From positions 1-42,948 of the forward strand of contig JAHEJT010000025.1 in assembly GCA_024638765.1 (NCBI GenBank): a stretch of 42,948 nucleotides of DNA, in the 5' to 3' direction. This stretch comes from Verrucomicrobiales bacterium. GTDB taxonomy: Bacteria; Verrucomicrobiota; Verrucomicrobiia; Verrucomicrobiales; DEV007. The notes below the pieces were generated by a model. It was not told the origin of the DNA, made no database searches, and saw nothing but the letters and a program-made list of their open reading frames with translations. The position numbers and the translations under genes are program-made. This document shows, one piece after another, positions 30,218 through 38,355 of the stretch (its first letter is position 1; every line of letters starts with the position of its first letter).

Positions 30218-31564
30218 ATGGAAGAAGACACCATCGCTGCCATCGCGACGCCGTTCGGGCAGGGCGCCATCGCGGTGCTGCGGGTGTCCGGGGCGCGGGC
30301 GAAAGAAGTGTCCTCCGCAGTGTTGCGGGAGGGCCGAGGACCGGAGACCATGACAGCGCGCGCGGATCACCTGCGCGAGGTGGTGGATGGGGACGGGTAT
30401 CGCGTGGACGAGGTGCTCATTACCGTGTTCGAGGCGCCGGCAAGTTATACCGGGGACGACGTCGTCGAGATCAGCTGTCACGGCGGGATCCTGGTGACCC
30501 AGGAGATTTACGAGCTGCTGCTGGGCGCGGGCGCCCGGGCGGCGGAGCCCGGAGAATTCACGAAGCGCGCTTTTCTCAATGGGAAGATGGACCTGACCCA
30601 GGCGGAAGCGGTCATGGATCTTATCAGCGCCCAAACCTCCCTGGCGGTGCGCGCGGCCAACGAACAGTTGCGGGGACGCTTGGGCCAGGAAGTGCACGGG
30701 TTGCGGGAGAAACTCATCGGATTGCTGGCGCACGTGGAGGCCTACATCGATTTTCCGGAGGAAGACATCGATCCGGATACCGGGGAGCGTCTGCGTCAGC
30801 GCGTGCGTGAAGTGGTGGATTCGGTGGGGCAACTGCTGCGCACGGCCGACCAGGGAAAGATCTTGAGAGAGGGCGTCCGCACCGTGATCTGTGGCGAGCC
30901 GAATACAGGAAAATCGAGTCTCCTCAATGTGCTCCTGGGATTTGACCGCGCCATCGTGAGCGAGCGCGCAGGGACGACCCGGGATACCATCGAGGAAGTC
31001 ATCAATCTCATGGGAATCCCGCTGCGCCTCGTCGATACTGCCGGAGTGCGCGACTCGGAAGACGATGTGGAGCGGGAGGGGATCGAGAGGACCGGGGCAC
31101 AGATTGATTCGGCCGACCTGATTCTGGAGGTGGTGGACGCCTCGCAGCCTAAGCCAGACGATTTCGTGTCGGTGGCGGGCGAGGGGAACAAGCGTCACCT
31201 CATGGTGTTGAATAAGAAGGACCTGGGGATAGATTCGGGCTGGAGAGGGGGAGGGATTGAGATTTCCTGCCTGAGTCGGGAGGGCGTCGACGCGCTCGCG
31301 GACGGAATTTACGGAGTCCTGACGCACGGGGAAGGAGACTGGTCGGCCAACCCGGTGGCGATCAATGCGCGCCACAAGGCCTGCCTGAGTTCCGCCCGCG
31401 CTTACGCGGAGGCCGCGCTCGAAAAGCTCGAGGGCGGGGAGTCGCCGGAATTTATTGCCCTGGAACTTCGTTCCTGCCTCGACTCGGTGGGCGAAGTGGT
31501 CGGCAAAGTCGACGCCGAAGAGATTCTCGGCGAGATCTTCGCGTCGTTTTGTATCGGGAAATAG
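30218..31564 (+). CDS. mnmE: tRNA modification GTPase
   Basis: 448 residues. The N-terminal folate-binding domain starts 'DTIAAIATPFGQGAIAVLRVSG'. A helical region follows, then an inserted G domain with G1 GEPNTGKSS (226-234), G2 'GTTRD', G3 'DTAGVRD' and G4 'NKKD', and the C-terminus ends in 'FCIGK' with the conserved cysteine. With MnmG it installs cmnm5 groups on wobble uridine 34 of certain tRNAs. Full length compared with E. coli (454). Start ATG at 30218. mnmG is not in this window. Confidence 0.96.
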   Translation: MEEDTIAAIATPFGQGAIAVLRVSGARAKEVSSAVLREGRGPETMTARADHLREVVDGDGYRVDEVLITVFEAPASYTGDDVVEISCHGGILVTQEIYELLLGAGARAAEPGEFTKRAFLNGKMDLTQAEAVMDLISAQTSLAVRAANEQLRGRLGQEVHGLREKLIGLLAHVEAYIDFPEEDIDPDTGERLRQRVREVVDSVGQLLRTADQGKILREGVRTVICGEPNTGKSSLLNVLLGFDRAIVSERAGTTRDTIEEVINLMGIPLRLVDTAGVRDSEDDVEREGIERTGAQIDSADLILEVVDASQPKPDDFVSVAGEGNKRHLMVLNKKDLGIDSGWRGGGIEISCLSREGVDALADGIYGVLTHGEGDWSANPVAINARHKACLSSARAYAEAALEKLEGGESPEFIALELRSCLDSVGEVVGKVDAEEILGEIFASFCIGK

Positions 31565-31930
31565 GCCGGCTTGGGCGGGGTTGCTGGATACTGGATGCTA
31601 GAAATGAAGCAGGGGCAGGCACAACGCGTTGTCATCCCGAGCGCAGTCGAGGGATCCCTCTATGCAATTTCGATCCCCGGTTCTCCCAGGCGGTAGCGAA
31701 AGCGCACCGGCGGTCGAAAAGTTTATACCTAATCAACTCCTGGCGGACACGTGAGATCCCTCGACTCCGCTCGGGTTGACACGAAAAGAATTGTATTGGT
31801 GAAGCGAGAATCGCACCCCTTCCGTGGACCGTGGAGCTAAGAAAAAAGAAAGCCATCCTCGGGGGACGAGGATGGCCTTCTGCAATGCTTCCTGGCTGTT
31901 ACAGGATGGGGTGGTGTGTTGAGGGAAATT
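31565..31930. repeat. Convergent gap with MITE-like element (copy B, 31630-31781)
   Basis: Arms TGTCATCCCGAGCGCAGTCG... (31630-31656) and its inverse (31755-31781) have two differences and a 98-base interior. It is a relative of the element at 8804-8957; the arms are nearly identical but the interiors look unrelated. The gap separates mnmE (+) and rplQ (-) and also holds the rplQ terminator. I see no gene in it. Confidence 0.82.
31841..31876 (-). terminator. Intrinsic terminator of the rpoA-rplQ unit
   Basis: Read on the minus strand: GCCATCCTCG, a 5-base loop, CGAGGATGGC (31852-31876), then a T-rich tract from the A-run at 31841-31851. A perfect 10-bp stem plus T-tract lies 54 bases after the rplQ stop. 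It is the clearest rho-independent terminator in the window. Confidence 0.88.
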
Positions 31931-32416
31931 TTACGATTCGGACGCCTCTTCTTCAGGGGCGGCGGTTTTCTTCTTGGCGGTCTTTTTCTTAGCTGCCGGT
32001 TTTTTCTCCGGGGCCGGCTCTTTCTCCACGGTCTGCGTGGACTCGGGGGCCTTGGCGATTACCATGTCCACCCAGCTGATGAGGGCCATGGGGGCGGCAT
32101 CGCTCTGGCGCTGGCCGATTCGGGTAATGCGAGTGTAACCGCCTTGCCGGCTGGCGGAAGCAGGGGCGACCTCTTCGAAGAGTTTTTTCACCGCCGTCTT
32201 TTTACCGAGAAACGCGCTGGCACGTCTGCGGGCGTGGATACTGCCGGTCTTGCCAAGGGTGACCATCTTTTCCGCCACCGGCCGCAACGCTTTAGCCTTG
32301 GCGAGTGTGGTCCGGATACTGCCGTGCTCGATGAGACTGCAGGTGAGGTTTGAGAGCAGCGCCTTGCGGTGCGCTGAGGGCCGCTGCAGTTTGGTGGTTT
32401 TCCGACGGTGTCGCAT
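31931..32416 (-). CDS. rplQ: 50S ribosomal protein L17
   Basis: 161 residues. 'MRHRRKTTKLQRPSAHRKALLSNLTCSLIEHGSIRTTLAKAKALRPVAEKMVTLGK' is the conserved L17 core. The last ~45 residues are a Lys/Ala/Glu/Pro-rich tail (KKPAAKKKTAKKK...), longer than in E. coli (127 residues) and like the basic tails of other PVC ribosomal proteins. It follows rpoA by 65 bases and is the last gene before the terminator. Confidence 0.97.
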   Translation of the reverse strand: MRHRRKTTKLQRPSAHRKALLSNLTCSLIEHGSIRTTLAKAKALRPVAEKMVTLGKTGSIHARRRASAFLGKKTAVKKLFEEVAPASASRQGGYTRITRIGQRQSDAAPMALISWVDMVIAKAPESTQTVEKEPAPEKKPAAKKKTAKKKTAAPEEEASES

Positions 32417-32481
32417 GTAGCGTGGGGCGGTTGGCCTGTGCTTTAAAGGACTCTAAAGGAAGAAGCAGGAGAGACTACGGC

Positions 32482-33582
32482 TTATTCCTCCTTGTCGATG
32501 TTTTGGTCAATGAGAGCGGTGAGATCGGCAGGACCACCGACTTCAGCGCCGGCCATGGCCGGTTCTGCGGACAGGAGCGGACCTCCGAAGGGCGCTTCAA
32601 GGAGCGCCGGATCGATCTGCATGCCGAGAGCCAAGCCCAGTTCGGCAAGCTTATCCTTGATTTCATTGAGAGATTTTTTGCCGAAGTTCCGGTATTTGAG
32701 CATCTCCGCCTCGGTCTTCATGGCCAGTTGACCCACCGTGGTGATGTTGGCGTTGTTGAGACAGTTGGCCGCGCGCACCGAAAGCTCGATCTCGTTGACG
32801 CTCATGTTGAGGAGCTTCTTGAGTTCGGCGTTTTCTTCGCTCTGCGCTTCCGGGGCTTCTTCGAAATCGACGAGGCTGTCATCGTAATTCACGAAGACAT
32901 CGAGGTGATGACGCATGATGGCGGACGCCTGGAGCAGGGCTTCGGCGGGTTCGATGCGGCCGTCGGTCCAAAGTTCCAGGACCAGCTTGTCGTAATCGGT
33001 TTTCTGGCCGACGCGGGTGTTTTCCACCGCGTACTTGACGCGGCGCACCGGTGAGAAAATGGAATCAATCGGAATCACCCCGATGGGCATGTCCGGATAC
33101 TTGTTCTCTTCGCCGGTATTGAAGCCGCGGCCGACGCGGACTTCGAACTCCGCCTCGAACTTGGTTTTACGGTCGAGCGTGCAGATGAGCTGCTTCTTGT
33201 TGAGGATCTCATACTGCGCAATCTCCTGGATGTCAGCGGCGGTCACCTGGCCGGTTTTATTTACCGAAAGCGAAAGCGTCTGAGGATCTTTATTCTCGTG
33301 GTGCCTGAACTTGATTTTCTTCAAGTTAAGGATGATGTCGGTCACGTCCTCCACGACCCCGGGCAGGGTGCTGAATTCGTGAGCGGCTCCGGTGATCTTG
33401 ACCGAGGTGATGGCCGCGCCTTCCAGGGAAGAAAGCAGGACGCGGCGTAGAGAGTTTCCGATGGTGTGACCGTATCCGCCTTCGAACGGTTCGGCGGTAA
33501 ATCTAGCGGAAGTGTCGGTGGCGGTAGACTCGTCTTTAACGAGCCGGTTTGGCATTTCAAACCGGGCTAATGTAGTAGGCAT
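32482..33582 (-). CDS. rpoA: RNA polymerase alpha subunit
   Basis: 366 residues. The N-terminal assembly domain has 'FEGGYGHTIGNSLRRVLLSSLEGAAITSVKI'; the C-terminal domain has 'SVNEIELSVRAANCLNNANITTVGQLAMKTEAEMLKYRNFGKKSLNEIKDKL', the HhH region that binds UP elements and activators. A ~45-residue tail rich in Ala/Gly/Leu/Glu follows it. In most bacteria rpsM, rpsK and rpsD precede rpoA; here an ABC transporter does, so the rpoA-rplQ pair is separated from the rest of the ribosomal cluster. The start at 33582 (MPTTLARFEMP) is preferred, with MPNRLVKDE at 33555 as an alternative. A promoter is visible 110 bases upstream. Confidence 0.97.
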   Translation of the reverse strand: MPTTLARFEMPNRLVKDESTATDTSARFTAEPFEGGYGHTIGNSLRRVLLSSLEGAAITSVKITGAAHEFSTLPGVVEDVTDIILNLKKIKFRHHENKDPQTLSLSVNKTGQVTAADIQEIAQYEILNKKQLICTLDRKTKFEAEFEVRVGRGFNTGEENKYPDMPIGVIPIDSIFSPVRRVKYAVENTRVGQKTDYDKLVLELWTDGRIEPAEALLQASAIMRHHLDVFVNYDDSLVDFEEAPEAQSEENAELKKLLNMSVNEIELSVRAANCLNNANITTVGQLAMKTEAEMLKYRNFGKKSLNEIKDKLAELGLALGMQIDPALLEAPFGGPLLSAEPAMAGAEVGGPADLTALIDQNIDKEE

Positions 33583-33691
33583 GATATCAATAAGGTTGCC
33601 GGGTTTCCTCTGGCAAGCGATGCTGCCGGTTCCCCCTCGCGGATCCGGAGCCCAGAGACCAACGGCGGTTGAGTTCGCTCGTGGAGGCGGG

Positions 33692-33720
33692 AATTAAGAA
33701 CGAATTCCGACCTTTGTAAA
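33692..33720 (-). promoter_or_regulatory. Sigma70-type promoter of rpoA-rplQ
   Basis: On the minus strand: TTTACA (33720-33715), a 17-base spacer, TTAATT (33697-33692). The -35 box matches 5 of 6 consensus positions and the -10 box 4 of 6, with ideal spacing. It lies in the 202-base gap between the transporter permease gene and rpoA, giving a leader of about 100 bases. It supports independent transcription of rpoA. Confidence 0.48.
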
Positions 33721-33784
33721 CTATTTTCTCGGGAAAAATAAAGGATTCGGGGCGGGGACCGGAATCCGGTGCTGGAGGCCTCTT

Positions 33785-35476
33785 TCACACCCGGAAAAGA
33801 GCCCCGAGACGCTTCCCGAGGATCATGCCGGCTCCGACGATGGTGACGGCCAGGAAGATCATGGCCCAGACCCCGAGGGCCGATGCCAGGAAAGGCCCGT
33901 TTCCAAGGACATTGAAGAGGGAATAAATGGCCTTGGTGATGGGGTAATGGGTCTGCCGCTGGGCCAGGATGAGAGAATCCGACACTTCCAGCATGGCAAA
34001 AGCGAAGGCCAGAAGGCCTCCCGCGACGAGGTTGGCTCCGATCAGGGGGATCGTAATCCGGCGGAGCGCCCGGAGAGGAGTGGCGCCGAGATTTTGAGCC
34101 GCTTCCTCGAGGGATTCGCTGACCTGCTGGTAGCCGGCGGCAGCTGAGCGGACGACGAAGGGAAGCCGGCGGACGGCGTAAGCGATGACGAGCAGGAGGA
34201 TGGGGTTATCGCCGATCATGAGCCAGTCCAACGGTTGTCCCTCCCGGGTCATGGCCAGGTAACCAAAGGCCAGCACCAGGCCGGGGACCGCCAGGGGGAG
34301 CATGGCCAGAGTGTCGAGGATCTGTCTCCCCGGAAGGGTGGTCCGCACCACCACGTAGGCAATGGCGATGCCGAGCAGGATATCGAGAAAAGTCGAGAGG
34401 CTCGCATACTTCAAACTGTTTGCGATGGAGGGCACCGTGAGTTCGTGTCCCAGCGCGGCCCGGTAATTATCCAGCGAGTATTCCGTGGGGAGCACGGTTT
34501 GATACCAATCTGACCCCAGCGAAGCCAGGATCACGCCAAGATGCGGCAGGAGTGCGGCAAATATTACGAGGGCGAAAGCAGCGGTGCACAGCCAGGCGTG
34601 ATTCGGGGGCAGTGGCTTGGCGCCTCCGGCGACGCCGGGCTTTGCCGTCATGGCGAATTGGGAACGTCCGAAGAAGAATTTGCTGACCGCATAAAGCATC
34701 GAGGTGCACACGAGCATCACCGCGACGAGCGCGTAAGGTATGGGATTATTCCCAAGATCCTTGATGCCGTCGAAGATTTGCACGGGCGTGACGCGGGTAA
34801 AATCGAAAATCAGGGGCACGCCCAGCTCGGTGAACGACCAGATGAAGACGATGGTGCCGCCCGCGAAGATCCCCGGCATGGCAAGCGGGAGAGTGATCCG
34901 GAAGAATCGTCTCCACGTGGGGCATCCGAGGTTTTCCGCGGCTTCCTCCATGGCGGGATCGAGGTTGGCGAGCGCCGCAGCGAGATTGAGATAGAGGATG
35001 GGATAGAGGTGAAGGCAGTTCATGATGACCACGCCCCAGAAGCGTCCTCTCCCGAGCCAATCCATGGGATTATCGAGGGACATTAAGCCAAGTGACGTCA
35101 GCAGCGCGTTCAGAGATCCGTTGGTCCCCAGCATCTGCTTGATGCCGATGGCCCCGACAAAAGGAGGGAGGATGAGAGGAACGAGAATCAGCGAGGTCAG
35201 AAGAGCCTTGCCCGGAAACTCGAAGCGGCTGGCGATCACCGCCAGCGGCATAGCGAGCAGCATGGAGCCGATGGTAGTGGCCAGCCCGAGCATGAAAGCA
35301 TTGACGAGACCTTCGCGGTAAAGCGGATTCCGGAAAATCAGGAATACATAATCCAGGGTGAAACTTCCCTCCGTGAAAAAGGCTTCGCGCAGAGTGGTCC
35401 ATATGGGCAAAAGGAAGAAGGCCAGAAAAAAGAGGGCGGACAACGCGAAGACGGCGATGGAAAATTTCCGGCTCAT
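33785..35476 (-). CDS. ABC transporter permease, two-domain (iron-type, FbpB-like)
   Basis: 563 residues with about 12 membrane spans: two BPD_transp_1 halves joined by a linker near residue 280-300. Each half has an EAA loop ('EEAAENLGCPTWRRFFRITLPLAMPGI' and 'EEAAQNLGATPLRALRRITIPLIGANL') that docks on the ATPase. Fused double permeases of this size are the norm in FbpABC/SfuABC ferric iron importers. Third gene of the transporter operon, 26 bases after the binding protein. Iron as substrate is an inference. Confidence 0.88.
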   Translation of the reverse strand: MSRKFSIAVFALSALFFLAFFLLPIWTTLREAFFTEGSFTLDYVFLIFRNPLYREGLVNAFMLGLATTIGSMLLAMPLAVIASRFEFPGKALLTSLILVPLILPPFVGAIGIKQMLGTNGSLNALLTSLGLMSLDNPMDWLGRGRFWGVVIMNCLHLYPILYLNLAAALANLDPAMEEAAENLGCPTWRRFFRITLPLAMPGIFAGGTIVFIWSFTELGVPLIFDFTRVTPVQIFDGIKDLGNNPIPYALVAVMLVCTSMLYAVSKFFFGRSQFAMTAKPGVAGGAKPLPPNHAWLCTAAFALVIFAALLPHLGVILASLGSDWYQTVLPTEYSLDNYRAALGHELTVPSIANSLKYASLSTFLDILLGIAIAYVVVRTTLPGRQILDTLAMLPLAVPGLVLAFGYLAMTREGQPLDWLMIGDNPILLLVIAYAVRRLPFVVRSAAAGYQQVSESLEEAAQNLGATPLRALRRITIPLIGANLVAGGLLAFAFAMLEVSDSLILAQRQTHYPITKAIYSLFNVLGNGPFLASALGVWAMIFLAVTIVGAGMILGKRLGALFRV

Positions 35477-35502
35477 GGATGATTGATCGTGGCGGGGTTG
35501 TT

Positions 35503-37119
35503 TCAGAGTCCGCGATCGGCCATTGCGGCCGCACGTATATAATTTCCACGGAATTGAGCGCTGAGTTCTCTCGCGAGATTGATCTCGGAGAGCTTGAACC
35601 CGGATTTAAGAGTGTCATTGATGAACCCGCCGGCTTTGTCGTAACTGACAAACCCCAAGTCGAAGAAGATGCGGGTGGCTTGCTCGGGAAAACCAGCATC
35701 GGAAATTTTCTTCCAAGCCATCCGCATTTCTTCCTGGGGATCGATGCACATGCAGCGGATAATGAAGCGGATCGGGCCGAAGACGCGGCCCGTCCATTCG
35801 TACCGGTATTCGAACGCCTTGGCGCTTTCATACGGCAACACGTCCGGATCGGAGAAAAACCGGAGATGTTCGGGAGTGTAGAGATCCTTACGCACAGGGA
35901 GACGTCTTAAGGCGATTTCGTGAGGTCCCCCGGGAGTTCCGATGCGATAGTTCCAGAGCTTTTGTCCCTGGGGCGAAAGCACGAATTCGATAAAGTCCAG
36001 GGCCAGCTCGGGTTCCGGGGCGCCTCGCAACATGGCGATGGGGTCGACGCTGACGGAAGAGCCTCCCAACGGTGTCAGGTATTGGACCCGGGAGCTTCCA
36101 TCAGGCTTGCGGACCATCTCGTTGCTGGTGCGTCCGAAATAATCGATACACATGCCGGCAGCGGCATTTCCCTGGGCCACGTCGAGCGGGATCTTGCTCG
36201 ACGAATCTGTGAAATACCTGGCGTTGGCACAGATGCGCTGGATCAGGTTGAGGCCTTTGCGCCAGGCCAGGCGGAGGGCTCGCGCTTCGTGTTCCTCCGG
36301 AGTTTCGTTGGAGAGGGGCTCGAGTTCATCGAGGACCTCTCGCATGCGCTCTTGAATCAGCATCTCGAAGGCCTTGGTCACGGATCCGCTCTTGGAGGGA
36401 TCGGCGAGCGCAATCTGGGCAAAGAACTTGGGGTCGCCGAGATCGCTCCAGGAAGACGGCGGCGGATCCGCCCGCAGCCGGCGCAGGGAATCGGTGTTGT
36501 AACAGATTCCGAAGCTGGAGAGGCAGGCTCCAAGCCAGCGGTGCTCCGGGTCGTAAAATGTTTCTCCGCTGACCCGCGCCGGAATAGTTTCCTCATCAAA
36601 CCATTCGGGCTGGAGCTCGAAGATCCCTGAATCCATGAGGTGGCCGCTCCGTGCCTGCGTGATGAACGGATATTCTCCGCCGCCAAACATCAGATCGATT
36701 CCGATCCCGACATCGGACTCGAGGAAAATGCGGCGCGCTTCCTGCCCGGGCGAGTCCCCCTCGGCATCCAGGCGTCGATTATTGAAAGCCTCGCCGATTT
36801 CGTGGTCGCTCCACTCGCGCTTGAGGGTGTTCGTCCAGTAATACTCAAAAGCGGCCACGTAAGCCGAATGAATGTACTTTTCAATCTCACTGGTGCCGCC
36901 AGGGACGCGCCATTCGATCAGGACGTCCAAGCCCTGGGTCGTCAACATGTGTGCCCGGAAGGCGCGCGTGAACTCGGCCCGGATGGTTTCGTTGTGAGGA
37001 GAAATAATGACCAGGACCTTGTCCGGATTCCGGATGTAACCCGTCTGCGCGGGCCGCAGGAGGAAAGGGGCGGCCAGTGTCAGGACGAGGGCCGTGAGTA
37101 TGGCGATGGTCTTGGACAT
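35503..37119 (-). CDS. ABC transporter substrate-binding protein (iron-type, unusually long)
   Basis: 538 residues with an N-terminal hydrophobic signal or anchor (MSKTIAILTALVLTLAAPFLL). It has the two-lobe plan of periplasmic binding proteins: 'VLVIISPHNETIRAEFTRAF' as the first strand-helix, 'DPPPSSWSDLGDPKF' and 'ALADPSKSGSVTKAFEMLI' as hinge-side segments, and 'VDPIAMLRGAPEPELALDFIEFVLSPQGQKLW', as in the FbpA/FutA family. It is ~200 residues longer than usual FbpA, with an extra segment around 80-160 and a longer C-terminus. Charged and tyrosine residues exist in suitable places but I cannot name iron ligands. It lies between the ATPase and permease genes with 23-26-base gaps. Confidence 0.83.
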   Translation of the reverse strand: MSKTIAILTALVLTLAAPFLLRPAQTGYIRNPDKVLVIISPHNETIRAEFTRAFRAHMLTTQGLDVLIEWRVPGGTSEIEKYIHSAYVAAFEYYWTNTLKREWSDHEIGEAFNNRRLDAEGDSPGQEARRIFLESDVGIGIDLMFGGGEYPFITQARSGHLMDSGIFELQPEWFDEETIPARVSGETFYDPEHRWLGACLSSFGICYNTDSLRRLRADPPPSSWSDLGDPKFFAQIALADPSKSGSVTKAFEMLIQERMREVLDELEPLSNETPEEHEARALRLAWRKGLNLIQRICANARYFTDSSSKIPLDVAQGNAAAGMCIDYFGRTSNEMVRKPDGSSRVQYLTPLGGSSVSVDPIAMLRGAPEPELALDFIEFVLSPQGQKLWNYRIGTPGGPHEIALRRLPVRKDLYTPEHLRFFSDPDVLPYESAKAFEYRYEWTGRVFGPIRFIIRCMCIDPQEEMRMAWKKISDAGFPEQATRIFFDLGFVSYDKAGGFINDTLKSGFKLSEINLARELSAQFRGNYIRAAAMADRGL

Positions 37120-37142
37120 TCGTTTCGAGGGGTGCCCGCGAT

Positions 37143-38237
37143 TCAGCGCGGGAGAATGACGACGTCTTCCTGCCTCGCGGTTGCGCTGATGGGCGTTTCA
37201 TTCCCTCCCTTCAGGTGCGCGGGATTAAGTTCCGAGATGTGGATCGTGGAAGGTTCCGAGTCCGTGCGGAGGATGTATTGCGCCAATTCGCCCAGGTAAA
37301 GGGCGTCCTCAAGCCGGCCGCGAATGCAGTTCTGCGCTTGCGCGGAAGAGTCGCCGTTGTGATCCAGCTCCAGGCACTCCGGCCGGATGGAGAGCACCAC
37401 GGGTGCGCCTTCCCTGGGCACAAAAGGGGACGAGGCGGGGAAGTGTCCGATGAACTCTCCGAACTCGGTGCTCACCCGGTGGTGGTGTTCGTCCACCGGA
37501 TCCATGAGCGTCGCTTCGATCAGGTTGGTTTCGCCAATGAAATCCGCGACCTGCCGGGAGATCGGATTGCGGTATATTTCCTCCGGTGTGCCGACTTGGC
37601 TGATGCGCCCGGCTTCCAGCACCGCGAGTCGATCCGCCATGCTCAAGGCCTCCTTCTGATCGTGGGTGACATAGATCGCCGTGAGACCGAACTGCTTGCA
37701 GATGCGCCGGATCTCGCTGCGCATTTCCAGGCGGAGACGGGCGTCGAGATTGGAGAGAGGTTCGTCCAGCAGCAGGCAGCGGGGCCGGACGACGAGTGCA
37801 CGGGCCAGGGCGACGCGTTGCTGCTGGCCCCCGGAAAGTTGATTGATTTTACGCAGGGTGTAATCGCGCATCTTGACCATTTCCAGGGCCTTGAGGACGC
37901 GTTCCTCAATTTGAGGCTTGGGCACTTGGCGTTCTTCGAGGCCGAACGCGACGTTCTTGGCCACGCTCATGTGAGGCCAGAGCGCGTAACTTTGAAACAT
38001 CATTGCCGTGTTCCGGGCATGCGGCGGAGTAAAAGTGACATCCTGATCATCGAACGAAATCGTGCCCTGATCCGGCTGGTAAAAGCCGGCGATCGCACGC
38101 AAGAGGGTGGTTTTGCCGCAGCCACTGGGGCCGAGAAGAAAAAAGAGTTCGCCGGGCTCGATTCTCAGGCTGACGTTGTTGAGCGCGGTAACGCTTCCAA
38201 AACGCTTTGTCAGATTGCGGATATCAACGGCGACCAT
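37143..38237 (-). CDS. ABC transporter ATP-binding protein (FbpC/PotA-like)
   Basis: 364 residues. Walker A GPSGCGKT (36-43), Q-loop Gln82, signature LSGGQ (134-138), Walker B LLLDEP (155-160), D-loop SNLDA, and the switch His in 'YVTHDQKEAL'. The last ~130 residues form a TOBE regulatory domain ('VVLSIRPECLEL', 'LYLGELAQYIL'). It powers the import complex with the next two genes. The start at 38237 (MVAVDIRNLTKRF) is chosen since AAGGGAG lies just upstream and the family begins here; 75 upstream codons of open frame run into the glycosyltransferase gene and are discarded. The gene starts the transporter operon. Confidence 0.93.
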   Translation of the reverse strand: MVAVDIRNLTKRFGSVTALNNVSLRIEPGELFFLLGPSGCGKTTLLRAIAGFYQPDQGTISFDDQDVTFTPPHARNTAMMFQSYALWPHMSVAKNVAFGLEERQVPKPQIEERVLKALEMVKMRDYTLRKINQLSGGQQQRVALARALVVRPRCLLLDEPLSNLDARLRLEMRSEIRRICKQFGLTAIYVTHDQKEALSMADRLAVLEAGRISQVGTPEEIYRNPISRQVADFIGETNLIEATLMDPVDEHHHRVSTEFGEFIGHFPASSPFVPREGAPVVLSIRPECLELDHNGDSSAQAQNCIRGRLEDALYLGELAQYILRTDSEPSTIHISELNPAHLKGGNETPISATARQEDVVILPR

Positions 38238-38355
38238 GGCTCCCTTGGGGGGGCGAACAATGGGGTGGGACGATCTGGCCCTAAGTATCGTCCGGGGGTG
38301 TTGAAAGCAAGATAATCGGGGAGATTGCGGCGCCTGGCCCGATGAAATCCCGCGT

